Shown: positions 37,394 to 49,539 of the stretch, one piece after another
Layout of the letters: each line of letters begins with the position of its first letter
How positions within the stretch are numbered: position 1 is the first letter of the stretch
From: Batkoa obscura
Taxonomy: Eukaryota > Entomophthoromycota > Entomophthoromycetes > Entomophthorales > Batkoaceae
Length of the DNA: 64,000 nt
Assembly: GCA_030770535.1 (NCBI GenBank)
Contig: JASVEC010000015.1
Span: 124,001-188,000 of the forward strand
Direction: 5' to 3'
Program-made: the position numbers and the translations under genes
Notes under the pieces: model-generated
What the model was told of the DNA's origin: nothing
Seen by the model: only the letters and a program-made list of their open reading frames with translations
The model's database searches: none

Positions 37394-37410
37394 AAGTCTT
37401 TTTTAATTAT
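37394..37410 (-). terminator. Putative viral 3'-end motif
   Basis: On the minus strand ATAATTAAAAAAGACTT lies just past the end of the rightmost viral gene, matching the motif at the other gene ends of the block. Confidence 0.5.
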
Positions 37411-37419
37411 CATAGGATG

Positions 37420-38056
37420 AGGCGCTTAGGAATAACCCCTCACTGATAGTAAAATCATCGCTAATCCAGACATCATCATACTTAATCTTATCACCAGATT
37501 CAAACATCGACTATACAAGAGGTCTCATAACCTTCTTGAACCCAAGCAGAATAAAAGGCGTGATGCAATTATCCTTATAACATAAGCTCCAAAAATGTGT
37601 GTACATGTCTTTGAGAATAATGATGGTTGTCTCCTGAAACATCTTCTGACCGGGTGATCTCCATCAGCTGTAACTCTGCTAAACTATATACAGTATCTCT
37701 GCTATCCACATCCCAGGTCTCACTTATACTGTAAGAAATAGTATCCGCATCTTTGGTCGCATTATCTCCTTCCCTTATATTTTTGAGGATTCTCTGGGAA
37801 CTATAACAATACCCATAGGGAAGTGTAACACACCGATCGATGCATCATGGCATCCTTCTATACTCTGTATATAATAATCCTTATCAAGCATATTTTGGCT
37901 ACATGTTATTTCTGGATATTCGGATACTTCATTATTGATGATATTATATGAAACATTCAACCTCTTTAAAGATATGACAATGTCTATCACTGATATTCTT
38001 CTTTTATACATTTCTCCTTTATCCATATAATGTAAATGACTATCTTTATCCACCAA
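37420..38056 (-). pseudogene. Unknown viral gene at the right edge of the block
   Basis: Starts MVDKDSHLHYMDKGEMYKRR on the minus strand; coding-like composition continues to about 37420, where the 3'-end motif follows. No family is recognised. To its right, composition returns to that of the host by about 38.2 kb. Confidence 0.4.
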
Positions 38057-39946
38057 CCTTACTGCATGTACTAAATCTTTTATAACAGTTTATATATGTT
38101 TATGTGAACGCTTATATCTAACTTTGATGTTAGCTTCGTAGAACGACAGTAGTAACTTTATTCTAGGTATACCATTGTCTATCGAATCATTGGATTCTCC
38201 GACATTATGAAATGAAGACTACTAACTTAATAAAACCATCATAAACTAACTAATATTGATCTACTTTTTGACCTAGTTTTTACCGTCTAAATATTACTCC
38301 AACTTAAACTAAATTTTGTATCAATATACTAACATAATAGCTACCCTATTATAGTGTACCAATTTAATTTAAATCGATAACTTTTAAAATTCATGTTTCA
38401 ATGGTATAAAAAATCATACTCACTTTTTTAAACGTAGCATTTAACAGAGCCTTTTAGATATTATAGTATTGTTTGTTTTATAAAAAACCAAGCATTTATA
38501 AAATAAGGGTCAAATTTTTTAACTATTATAGTTTAATAATTTTAATAGCCTTTGTTTTTTTAAATATGAGAAAATATAGTTGATGAAGTAAATTATTACA
38601 TTTTATAAGGATTAGAAATTTTCAATCATGCTGTTTAAATCTATTATAGTATTAAAACATTATAAAATAAATAAAACTAATAAGATGTAAATTATCACTA
38701 TATGGGGATGTATTTTTGTGTTTAAGAGCTTTACTAATAATTTTTCCACTCAAATAGCACTTAAAGGATGGAAAAAGTAATGAAGCCAAAAAAGACATCC
38801 CCATATGGTTTATTCTAGTTATTTTTATTTGATGCTTACAATTTTATTTCTATTATTTTATATTTAACAAACTGTAAAAAATAGAATTTTATTTTTACTC
38901 TTTTCGTTGAAGAATTATTTTATTAGGAACAAGATTAGATCCAATGAAGGAACAAGAATATCAAACCACCAGAAGGAAATCGTATAAGAAGAACACCTAA
39001 TAAAGCGACTAAAGGTAATGGAGACAAATAGTAAATTAAAAAGAGGAAATGTATATGATTTTATATAAGCTGGAAGTGAATTCCTTTAGTGACACTCGGA
39101 ATTCAAGTCCATGGGAAAGTTTTTGACTTTATTTCTGTGAAGTTTCTGAGCTATGTGAAAGTCTCTTCCATTTAAAAAATACTTTATTTTTATTTAGTAA
39201 TTATAATCAACCTTAATTTACTTTGTTTGGACTTTTTTCAATAAAAGTTATTTTTAAAATAAAAGAAATTTTTATATACTTTCCCTTGCATTGATTGTTT
39301 AAATAAAATATAAAAAAGGTGGAGTTGAATTACCATTGTACCTTAGCTGGATAATTAACTTCATTTTTTAAAAATAGTTAATCCCTTAAAAAATATTGTC
39401 ATTATTTAAGTTTATGAATATCCATTTCAATGAAATTCATATGAAATCCAAATATTTTATAGTACTATAATACCCTAACTACTCCCTGTTTCATTCTACT
39501 ATTGTATAAGTGAAAGGAGATATTATAATAAGTTTATTTGACACTAAAGAAAAATGATGAAATTTACGCCACATAAAATTAAGTGATATAATATTGTATC
39601 ATTTCTTTAATAAAGTAAGATTTGATAATTTTATTATTTTATCTATGATAAAATTTAAAATATTAAAATTAAGACTATCTGTGATCTGTGTCATTAAAGC
39701 CGTAATTAAATAGTTATTTAACATCTTCAAAAATATTATTTTAATTTAACAAAAAACATATACTTTGCCAATAGGGGGCGCGCTCAAGGTTGAAAAAAAA
39801 TATCGAAAATAATGATTAAACTAAAGATTTTAATTTTTTTACAATTATAATGGAGAAGGAGAAACGAAATAACGGCATTTATAATTAAAAGCAGGTCTTA
39901 AATAGATGATGAAAATAATACAATTCCATTCAGATATTAATTGATA
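38057..39946. other. Host-like intergenic region right of the viral block
   Basis: AT-rich, no credible gene. It holds copy 5 of the small element (38701-38805). Short purine-rich stretches near 38930-39060 could be relics of something coding but give no readable frame. A short GC-rich patch (GGGGGCGCGCTC) at about 39775 is out of keeping with the surroundings. Confidence 0.45.
38701..38805 (+). mobile_element. Small inverted-repeat element, copy 5 (near-consensus)
   Basis: Full copy: TATGGGGATGTATTTTTGTG at the left, core CTCAAATAGCACTTAAAGGATGG, GACATCCCCATA at the right. ATAT is present at both flanks. Confidence 0.9.
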
Positions 39947-40864
39947 TTAATTCTGTTTAGAAGCTAACTGGGATAGCTTGAGATCCTTGATTTTCTGTAG
40001 TTCAATAACTTCTTCTTTTAATCCTTCAATGTAATCAGCTGCTCTTTTTAAGAGTACCGCTTTACTACAACTTCCGCCACCACATTTAAGTACTAACTCT
40101 TCAAGTTCTGAAAAACACTTACGAATTAAATCACGTCTCTTTTGCTCAGAAGCAATATGGTTGGCTCTCCTCATCTCATCTTTCAAAGGTGGTAATGCTT
40201 TATTGTTTGAGCGTGAGTTTTTTGAGGCCTTAGTGGATTGTGGTAAAATGGTTTGCTTATTCACTTCATTTTGCATTAAAACGGGGGTCACTGAAGAACT
40301 GTTAGTTGGATAAACTGGGTGACTTATATCATTGTTAGTTGAAGAGCTATGCTGTTCAAAGTAAGGTGAATTTTTATTATTGTTGGAAAAATAATTTGAT
40401 TGAGAACCAACATGATTATTCATTTGACGATTTCTTTGGTGATATGGGGAAAAAGTAGCAGTAGACTCATGATATGGTGTGGAGATTGGATTAAATGAAT
40501 AGTTTGCTCCTGTAGGTTTATTTAAAGTATCCGGATAAACCTGATTCTGAGTCCAAGAGTTTAATAAGTTAGAGAGATCCAAGTTTGGAAATAAATCGTT
40601 TTTTTCTTCAACCAAGTTATCAAAAAACCCGGATAGAAATTGTTGTTCAGATGGATCGAAAAGTGAAATAGGAAAATCAAGTGGGGGTGGTTCAAGTTGT
40701 GTCTTAGGTGGCTCAATATCTAATAAGTGTCAACTACTTGTAAATTAATTAAATAAAGTATATTTACTTGATCCGCCGAACCAATTCGAACAATGAGCTT
40801 TTGGGTCTACTAAACCGTCCCTTTGATTATTCACTGTTGAAAAAGAGTTGTATCGATTCATCAT
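39947..40864 (-). CDS. bHLH transcription factor
   Basis: Two exons with an intron near 40722-40770. The start is a double ATG (MMNRYNSFSTVNNQ). The N-terminal two thirds are low-complexity (Asn, Ser, Pro, His), as in fungal activators. The bHLH domain is near the C-terminus: basic region RRANHIASEQKRRDLIRKCF with the His-Glu-Arg triad expected to read CANNTG E-boxes, a loop with GGGSCSKAV, helix 2 LLKRAADYIEGLKEEVIELQ, and a short leucine zipper-like tail. It falls among fungal INO4/MLX-like bHLH proteins. Which pathway it controls cannot be told from sequence. Confidence 0.88.
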
Positions 40865-42714
40865 AACTAATTTTTAGAAATAAAACAATTTAAAAAGTAA
40901 AGAATGAATTAAGTAATGTTGAAACGTATTTAAATTTTAAGAAATGGGCAATTAAAAGTTTTAGGGGGGAAATGATATGGAGATTTTAAATAAACTCAAG
41001 GGATTATGTTTTTTATTTGCTCTTATTGTGCTTATTTCGACCAATAAAATACGGTTTCTATTACAGTTTAAAATCATTTTTAATTGGATATAAGATGAGA
41101 TATAAGGGCGAATAGATTGGATAGTTTCATAAGATCAAACCATGTGATTTTTACTAAACATAGTAAAATGGCACTTAAGATTTGAATCAACTTGAGATTT
41201 AATTAAAATCAATCAACGTCAATAACAACTTGATGAATAATATTCATAACAATATTTGCGGAATTTATAAGGTGGTAAATATTGAGTAAAATCATTGGCT
41301 AGGTTCTACGAAATTTGTAGTATTTTCTAAAATGATTGGCAGAACTTTTGATTAAAGAAGCAAAATGTATTGAACCTAGTCACCTGTACAACTTAAATGT
41401 CAAATGTTTAGAATTTTAAAGAGTGATGACTTTCTAAAGTTTTCTAAAGAATGTCAGTTAAAACATCATATAAAGAAGCCAACTTTAAGCAAGTTTTTGT
41501 TGTATAAACATTATAATATATTATATTATTAAATAATAGAATATTTTGTACTATAAATCTTATATTTTATACTTTATAAATCAATAAAGTAAATATAGTA
41601 TAACATAGTATAATATAACATAATAGAAAATAGTATTTAAAATGGTAATTTATATTCTTTGACTTTCAAATGTTTCTCATGCTTATGCTAAGAATATTTT
41701 GTAATTCGAATCAATTAAATGCTACTTTTATGTAACTAATTGAAAATCAAAGTTTTTGTTTTAGTTTAGTTTAATAAGCTAGAAATATAGACAAATAATG
41801 TAATATATAAAATATAATTTATTTTAAAATCAAGTACTTATAAACTTCATAGAGATTATGTATATAAGATAATATGTTGTTTTAAATTTGCACAACAAGA
41901 TTATCCTTAAAATTATAAAATATTCATTTAGACATTTGATTCAATTCAATAATATTACTGAATTCATCAAACCATAAAAGCGAATATTTATTATTCAAAG
42001 TATTCAATATATATTGTAACTCAATTTTGAATAACGCGATGACAAGCTTGTTGTTATTGAGTTATTTTTATTATCTAACTTTGATATTATAAAGAGATAT
42101 CAATTTTTAACTTTTTTTGAGTTTTGTGAATTTAGGTTTTAATTTAAAATAAAAATCTTGAACCCTTTTTCAGATCAATTTTTATTTACTTGACGTGTTA
42201 AAATAGACTATTTAATCAAGACTTTATAGCTTTTAGTATCATAATCTAACAATTTATAAAGTTAATAGTTTAGCTTATTTTATTATCTTTAATATTATAG
42301 TTCTCATTTGTTACATTCGATTTTTTTGAAAAAAAGCCTAATGACAATTTAGATTCACTTAGTTTTTTAATAGATTAAATGTAAGTTCATTTAGTAATTC
42401 AAATTGATACAATCCACATCTAAATGAAATCTCATTCACAAATTCCAAAAAGAGAGAAAATGTTTTTGTTTGAAAATTTAACTTATTATTTTTAATTTAA
42501 GCTATATAAACAATATACTAATGTGAAGAAATTCTAATTTGCTAAATTTTTTATATGTTTGAATATGATTAGTTCAGTAATTTAATAAGATGTAATAATA
42601 ATCATCCAAATCTCAAGTTAGTTAAATAGATTTATTTGAAGCTGTAAATAAGATAATAACTGCAAAACTAAGCTATCAACTAGCAAAAAATTAAAACTTA
42701 TTAAACTAGTTTTA

Positions 42715-42748
42715 TTTTATTTATTTATTTATTTATTTTATTTATTTG
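42715..42748. repeat. (TTTA)n microsatellite
   Basis: Run of TTTATTTATTTATTTA-type tetranucleotides with one interruption. Confidence 0.85.
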
Positions 42749-42922
42749 TTCATTTGCTTTATTAATTGATTTTTTTAGTAAATATATTACAAGCTTTAGA
42801 TATTAATTTTAGAATATTTATTAACATTTAAATGAATTTATTAGACAAATTAACTTATGACTCCTGTGATTGACAATCACTTAATTTTTAAACCTAAAAA
42901 TTGAACAATTATCTAAATCAAA

Positions 42923-43025
42923 TATGGGGATGTATTTTTGTGTTTTAAGAATTTTACTATTAGTTTTTCCATTCAAATAGCGCTTAAAAGAGAAAAAGTA
43001 ATGAAACCAAAAAAACATCCCCATA
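42923..43025 (+). mobile_element. Small inverted-repeat element, copy 6 (near-consensus)
   Basis: TATGGGGATGTATTTTTGTG at the left, core TTCAAATAGCGCTTAAAAGAG, AACATCCCCATA at the right; ATAT at both flanks. It ends about 235 bp before the XPB start codon, so it lies in that gene's promoter region. Confidence 0.9.
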
Positions 43026-43260
43026 TTCTTTTCAACTAACATTTCACTTAACTCATTTTCTCATCAAATCAATTATAAACTAATTGCTTAGCTATCAGCA
43101 TAAATAAACTATTCAATTTGAAACTAAGAATAAATGTGATAATTTACTAAAAATAACACTATCTAATTTAATCATTTTGGCTGGAATTCACTCTAAATTT
43201 CTCTAATTTCTCTAATTTCTCTTTTCAATTGTACCATTTTTACCTCTCAATTAACTCGAA

Positions 43261-45760
43261 ATGGCTACTCCATCAAGTCACTCAGAATCTAACGACGAAG
43301 ATAGTATGCATTCAAGTAATTCAAAACATCTTCATAGTCCCAAAACTTTTATTAGTAATTTATTCAATGGTAATGATTTTTCTAAAATACCATTAAAATT
43401 GGATCATTGTTATCGACCATTATGGATCAATCCAGTAGAATTGTCAATAACATTGGAGAAACATTCTCCTTTAGCTAAACCAGCTCAAGATTTTTTAGCT
43501 GCTATAGCAGAGCCTATATCAAGGTAAACTCACGCAAAAAATTCAACGTTTTTTTATTTAAAAGGGTATTAATCTTTTTTATTTATTTATTTATACAGAC
43601 CAATGTTTATGTTAGAATATAAAATTACTTCTTATTCTTTATATGCTGCTTTTTCTATTGGTTTACAAGCTAATGATATTATTATTATGTTAAACAGATT
43701 GTCAAAGGTAACAAGATTTGATTATGTTATATTTTTATTATATTTATGACTAATTGAGTTAGTCCGAAATCCAACCTTCAGTTGTAGAGTTTATTAACAA
43801 ATGTTCATTAACCTTTTCAAAAGCTAAATTAGTATTAAAATTGAATCGATATTTTATTGAATCTGAAGATCAATTAGCATTAAAGAAATTATTATTAGAT
43901 GAGATTATTCGAGATGCTTGTATTAATTTATCAGATAATCAACAAGATAATAATAATAATAAAGATATTAATTTAATATCAACAGATAAGCCAAGTAATA
44001 AAGGTTTATTAGTAGCTGGTATACCAAATAAAATAAAAACAATGAAAGATAATAAAGAGAATATAGATGGAAATGAAAGTATTGAACTAGATATAAAAAA
44101 GATATTAGATAAGGAAGATGAAGAAGATGAAGAAGATATAAAACAACATGTTTATTCCTTTGAAATTGATAGTAAAAAAGTAGAAACTATAAAAAAACAA
44201 TGCCAATTATTAGATTATCCATTATTAGAAGAATATGATTTTCGTAATGATACCATCAATACAAGCCTTGAAATAGAATTAAAACCCAATGTTACTTTAA
44301 GACCATATCAAGAAAAAAGCTTGAATAAAAAATTTTCTAATGGTAGAGCAAGATCAGGGATTATTGTATTACCTTGTGGAGCTGGTAAAACATTAGTTGG
44401 TATTGCAGCTGCATGTACAATTAAAAAAAGTTGTTTGATATTATGTACATCAGCAGTCTCCGTTTCTCAATGGAAATCTGAATTATTAAAATGGTCCACA
44501 ATTCAACCTGAAAAGGTAGCTACATTTACTTCTGGACATAAAGAATTTTATGCAGGCAAAATAGGAATTGTAATAACTACTTATTCAATGGTAGCTAATA
44601 TTAAAAATCGATCTCATTCTTCTAAAAAAATGATGGATTATTTGCAAAATCAAGAATGGGGTTTATTATTGTTAGATGAAGTACATGTAGTACCAGCCAA
44701 TATGTTTCGACAAGTAGTAAATAAAATCCATTGTCATAGTAAATTAGGATTAACAGCTACTTTAGTAAGAGAAGATGATAAAATTACAGATTTAAATTTT
44801 TTAATTGGACCCAAATTATATGAAGCTAATTGGATGGAATTAGCATCTCAAGGTCATATTGCAAATGTAGAATGCGCTGAAGTTTGGTGTCCAATGACAC
44901 GTGAATTTTATCGAGAATATTTACATGAATCCAGTCGTAAAAGAGCTTTGTTATATGCTATGAACCCAAGTAAATTTCAAGCATGTCAATATTTAATTCA
45001 ATTACATGAATCTCGTGGGGATAAAATTATTGTGTTTTCCGATAATGTTTACGCTTTACAAGCCTATGCTTTAAAATTAAAAAAGCCTTTTATTTATGGA
45101 GCTACTTCTCAATTAGAAAGGATTCGTATATTACAACAATTTAAATATAATCCTATGATTAATACGGTATTTTTATCAAAAGTTGGAGATACTTCAATTG
45201 ATTTACCAGAAGCTACAGTATTAATTCAAATTTCAGCTCATTATGGTTCAAGACGACAAGAAGCCCAAAGATTAGGACGAATTTTAAGAGCGAAAAAAAA
45301 AACACGAAATGTAACTTCTAAATTTAATGCATTTTTTTATAGTTTAGTATCTAAAGATACAGTTGAAATGTATTATTCCGGTAAAAGACAACAATTCTTA
45401 ATTGATCAAGGATATGCTTTTAAAATTATTACTAAATTAGATGGTATTAATGAATTAGAAAATTTAGTTTATCCTACTCAATCCGATCAACTAGAGTTAT
45501 TACAAACCGTATTAATGACTTCGGAAAAAGATGGGGAATCTGAAGATGACAATTTTGATTTTGATTTTGATTTTGATTTAGATAATTCAAATATGGATAA
45601 TTTAGAAGGAGATAACTTACCTCTACCTAAAAGAATGTTGGGTTCAATGAAATCTTTAGCTGGAGCAGATTCAATGGCTTATATTGAATATAATAGACCT
45701 GTTGCTCATCAATTTAGAGATAAAGAAAACCAATTATTTCGCAAAAAGAGCAAAAAATAA
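43261..45760 (+). CDS. SSL2: XPB/SSL2 helicase of TFIIH
   Basis: 3'-5' DNA helicase/translocase of TFIIH, needed for promoter opening and nucleotide-excision repair. Three exons (introns about 43524-43598 and 43710-43763). N-terminal domain: [65 protein letters not shown]. Helicase: motif [24 protein letters not shown], motif II LLDEVHV, RED motif LVREDDK, motif V-type [15 protein letters not shown], motif [16 protein letters not shown]. The C-terminus has [20 protein letters not shown], then an acidic Asp/Phe repeat and the end [20 protein letters not shown]. All XPB hallmarks are present; only the acidic linker ([13 protein letters not shown]) and the DFDFDFDF run are longer than usual. Confidence 0.96.
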
Positions 45761-45941
45761 ATTGAGATGTATGTCAAGTAAATAATAATATTTCAATGTT
45801 ATGTATAATAATTATTTATATTAATAAAAAAGAAAAAAAAAGATTATACTCTTATTATTTTTTTGTATTGTATTATATATTATATTAAATAAAATAAATA
45901 AAAATAAAATTTACTTAAAATCTTTTAATTTGATATTGAAT

Positions 45942-46753
45942 TTAAACAACTCGACGATTTTCAAAAAAGGATTTAAGATAAGTAATTTGCCAATAACAAA
46001 TTCCAATTACAGAAATTATTTGAAAATAAGTCCACCATTGAATTTTATTAGAGGTGACTTCAGCAACTATAAATAAATAATATTAATATGTTATTATTTA
46101 TTATCATTATAATTATATTTTTATATTATATATTATTACCTCTATTATGATAACCATCTCTATCAATAGAAGATTGAATTTGACCTTCAATTTTACTAAT
46201 ATATTCCTTCATTTTATCTAATTCTTGTTGAACCCATTGATGAGAGTCATCATCTAATAGTAAATAAATTAATTAGTAATAAAATTAATAAATTAAATAT
46301 CATTAGCTTACTTTTTTTATCTTCCATATTATTGTATTTTAATAGTTGAGGTACAAATACTAACTTTTTTTGTGTTAGTTGATTACCAAAACAATATTTA
46401 TGATCCCCTGGATTCGAGGCATTATATGAATAATACGCATCTTTACGATCTGGGGTATGTTTTAACAATACATTAAATGGGTTAAAGAGCTACAATAAAA
46501 TTAACGTATATTAATAATCCTCTTTTTCAAGTATTATAAATTATATTAAATAATACATATATATTATTTATTTTACCTTAAAATCAATAATTTGATCCCC
46601 GCCTTCAATAGCGTCATAAGATAATAAAAATAAATCTAATTTTTCCATAGTAATATAATAACAATCCGTTTGATCTGCTTCCATTATAGTTCGAAAGCTA
46701 GTTAAGGAACATAATAATAAAGTAATGCTAATAATAATAGTTTGAATTTTCAT
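45942..46753 (-). CDS. EMP24: p24-family cargo receptor, EMP24/TMED2 type
   Basis: Type I membrane protein of COPII/COPI vesicles. Four exons. Signal peptide (MKIQTIIISITLLLCSLTSF) at 46753; an in-frame ATG nine codons upstream (46780) gives a more charged N-terminus and is less likely the start. The GOLD domain contains the paired cysteines in TDCYYITM and HKYCFGNQ, followed by a coiled-coil (QWVQQELDKMKEYISKIEGQ) and a transmembrane segment (IQWWTYFQIISVIGICYWQI). The tail YLKSFFENRRVV closely matches the FFEVRRVV tail of the TMED2 (p24-beta) branch, with aromatic COPII and di-arginine COPI signals. Confidence 0.9.
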
Positions 46754-46780
46754 TGTTTTCTTTGTCTTATCTAAATCCAA

Positions 46781-47963
46781 AAATTAAATAATCTTTTTCA
46801 GCTCCTTTAATTGTAAGTTGAATTTCATTATTTTTATTAAGAGCTTGAATTTAATTGGTCTCTAAAAATATTGATGTGATAAAAACTAATTGGCGTTGAA
46901 TTTGAACTTGTATTTTTTTAAAAAAATCATAATTTTTGGTAAAGAAGGAATTTTTAATCTTTAGAAATTTTTTAAAATCAATTTTTAGAACATTAAATAA
47001 ATAATATATAATATTGACTTTAACCTTAATATATTAATTGTCAATAACATTATTTTTGGATTTTTAAGTAATGTTTAGTATTTTTTTTTACTCATTAATA
47101 TTTTATCTTACTAAAGCATCTATCCCTTTAAAATATGTTAAAGAAATAATTTACTCAATAGTAACAATAAATAAAAAAAAGAAGGTTTGCTACTGATATA
47201 GATCATAATCAACATATGGGGATGTATTTTTTTGCTTAAGGATTTTACTAATGATTTTTCTACTTAAATAGTGCTTAAAAAATGGAAAAGTAATGAAACT
47301 AAAAAAGCATCCCCATATGTTGAATACATTATTTAACTACTGTATGATGACTTTAACAATTTAAGGGTTAAGGAGGTAGGAGAGTAAAGATATATTGAAA
47401 ACTAACTCAAAATATTTAAAAGAATAAAATATGTTTATAAACAATAATAAGCTTTCTACTCACCCTTTTTATTAATTTATTTAATAGCTTAATAGTCATG
47501 TTTTTATCCTATTATTTTTGTGTTTAACTAATATTTCTATCTATTTATTCTAAAAAACAAACTTGTATTTTTATTTTATATATTTTTATAAAATTTAACC
47601 TATCCTTTTCAATAAAACTTATGATCTCATGCTTTCTCTCCCTTGATAAAATAGATAAATTATTAAAATAAACCAATCTAATACTTAGAATAGAAGTATT
47701 CACCAAAAATCTCTACCAATTAAATTAATCTATTGAATTACCAACTTTTATGATATCAATATCAAAAAAAATAAGGGTAAATTAAATTTATTTGAACTTT
47801 TTTCTCTAAAATTAATAAGTATTTTTTTTGTCCTATTAATTTAACCCATTATAAATTTTCATATTTTTATTATTTCTTTAAATTTGTATATATTTTTATT
47901 CTTTTATATATTCAAATACACAAAAATCAATTTATATAGTCTTCACATCAATCTTAATAAATT
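46781..47963. other. Divergent intergenic region, EMP24 / F-box gene
   Basis: AT-rich 1.2 kb with copy 7 of the small element (47215-47317) and no other feature. Confidence 0.45.
47215..47317 (+). mobile_element. Small inverted-repeat element, copy 7 (near-consensus)
   Basis: TATGGGGATGTATTTTTTTG at the left, AGCATCCCCATA at the right, core TTAAATAGTGCTTAAAAAATGG. The flanking bases CAAC and GTTG are also complementary, which lengthens the hairpin by chance or by target choice. Confidence 0.9.
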
Positions 47964-49539
47964 ATGTCTGATAACAATGTTTGCACTGAACCACCTAATA
48001 TGGTAAGAAATATGCCATTAAATAACAATAGAAGATTACATTCTAGAGCTTATCCTCAACCACCTGTAAACTTACGACGACCAAGAGGTGTAAGCTCACC
48101 ACAACCATTAAACCGTAATACCTTATCGCCCACTTCATTAAGTATGTCAACATCTTCAACTACAGATAGTATCAATTTGACCTTATCACCAAGAGTTAAT
48201 AATGGATTAAGACCTAACTTATCACCACAAAGACCTAACTTAAGTCCATTAATTTCACCTGCTTCAACTACACAAGGAGGACCTATCCAATTACCTACAC
48301 CCATTAATATGGTAGATAGATTAACTTCATTACCAAATAATAATCAACGTAATTTAAGTCCAATGCAACGTTTTTTAAACTTAGCAAGGAAATTATCCCC
48401 AAGGTCCAATCAAAATTCACAGCAACTACAATCTATTGGTAATCGATTACAACAAGTAGAGAGATTAGGTAGTGAAAGACATTCATTTAATGGATATAGA
48501 AGATATAGTCCTTCATATGAAAATAATCGACCTCAACCTTTATTTCCTAATAATATTAAAGATGCAGGAGATATTATGAATAAATTATTAGCTAGTAATC
48601 CACCAGCAAATAATTCATCTCCAGCTATGAGAAGAATTCGTAATTTAACACCTAAATTATTATTAAAATCTCCACCTAAAAATCAAAATAATAAAGTTAA
48701 TGGAGTAAAGAAAGCAGGTGTTATTGGTAGTTCACCTTTAAGTCAACCTCCATTAATGATTAATAATAATAATAATAATAATAATAATGAATCTCCAATT
48801 GATAAATTACCATTAGAATTATTAAATTTGATTTTTTCAAAATTATATTCACCAAAAGATTTAATTAATTGTTCATTAGTATGTAAACGTTGGCAAGCAC
48901 CAGCAAAAGATGCCCTAGATACTTTATTAAAAAATAAGCCATATGCTGATTTACCTATGTTACGTACATTAAGGAAAGGATTAAATGAAAAACAGAATAA
49001 GAGTATCCCTCAAATTGTTAATGAATTATCTATTGAATATTGTCAAAGTAATCCAAAAATTTATCAACAATTTTTACCCGATAATTCACCAGAAACAATG
49101 ATATCTCATTTATTTTGGATCTTTTTATTTTTAGATAGAGAATTTCGAAATGGTAATAATAGAAGACTAAGCTGTGATTATTTTATTAAATTAGTTCATA
49201 ATGGAATTTCAAATACAATTGATAAAAGTACACTAAAGGTAATTAATTATATTATATATATATGAATTTTAATTTTAATATCATATTAATTAACATTTAT
49301 TTTATTATTATTCTATATAGTCTTTATATCAAGATATTAAAGCAAATCCATTGATAATAGAAACGGAAGATAATTCTACAATTTATATAAGTAATGGTGG
49401 TGGTATGCAACAGTTTTTACCTCATCCAATACGTAAATGGTGGCGTCGAATTACACATCGTAATTTAAATATTGAGGTAGCTGAATTAGATGCTTTATCC
49501 GATGTTGAAGAAGAAGATCCATTTCGACCATTGGAATAA
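47964..49539 (+). CDS. F-box protein with long Pro/Ser/Asn-rich N-terminus
   Basis: Two exons (intron 49239-49320), about 500 residues. Residues 1-270 are disordered (repeated SP and LSPRxN motifs such as NLSPQRPNLSPLIS; a poly-Asn run), with many potential proline-directed phosphosites. The F-box is at about 275-320: PIDKLPLELLNLIFSKLYSP, DLINCSLVCKRW. It would bind Skp1 in an SCF ligase. The C-terminal part (IVNELSIEYCQSNPKIYQQF and on) is not a WD or LRR array, and the substrate-binding mode is unknown. It ends DALSDVEEEDPFRPLE. Confidence 0.85.

Larger units (their letters stand above)
19206..38056. mobile_element. Endogenised large-DNA-virus (Nucleocytoviricota-like) segment, broken
   Basis: About 18.9 kb of foreign origin. 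Genes lie on both strands with spacers often under 150 bp, no recognisable introns, and visibly more G and C than the flanks. Recognisable parts from left to right: RPB1-like (-), RPB2-like (+), two unknown loci, D6/D11-like helicase (+), capping enzyme-like (+), AT-rich island, 152-aa unknown (+), secreted Cys-rich protein (-), D5-like helicase (+), family B DNA polymerase (-) and four unknown genes (-). This is the replication and cytoplasmic-transcription core of the large DNA viruses. No capsid protein, packaging ATPase, protease or integrase is seen. It is broken in roughly a dozen or more places, yet several frames are whole, so the insertion is probably not very old. No terminal repeats or target duplication could be identified; the ends are set by the last recognisable genes. 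Confidence 0.82.
40865..43260. other. Divergent intergenic region, bHLH gene / XPB gene
   Basis: About 2.4 kb, very AT-rich, no open frame of note. It contains a (TTTA)n run at 42713-42750 and copy 6 of the small element. Both promoters lie at its ends. Confidence 0.45.

Noticed and set aside
19206-38056. Reading the block as a Polinton/Maverick
   Set aside because: No integrase, adenovirus-type protease or capsid seen, and the polymerase has nucleic-acid-primed signatures rather than the protein-primed type. RNA polymerase subunits and a capping enzyme are not part of Polintons.
19206-38056. Reading the block as an integrated yeast-type cytoplasmic linear plasmid
   Set aside because: Shared features exist (capping enzyme, D6-like helicase, own RNA polymerase), but the D5-like SF3 helicase, separate RPB1/RPB2 genes and polymerase type fit large DNA viruses better. 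Kept only as an alternative in the findings.
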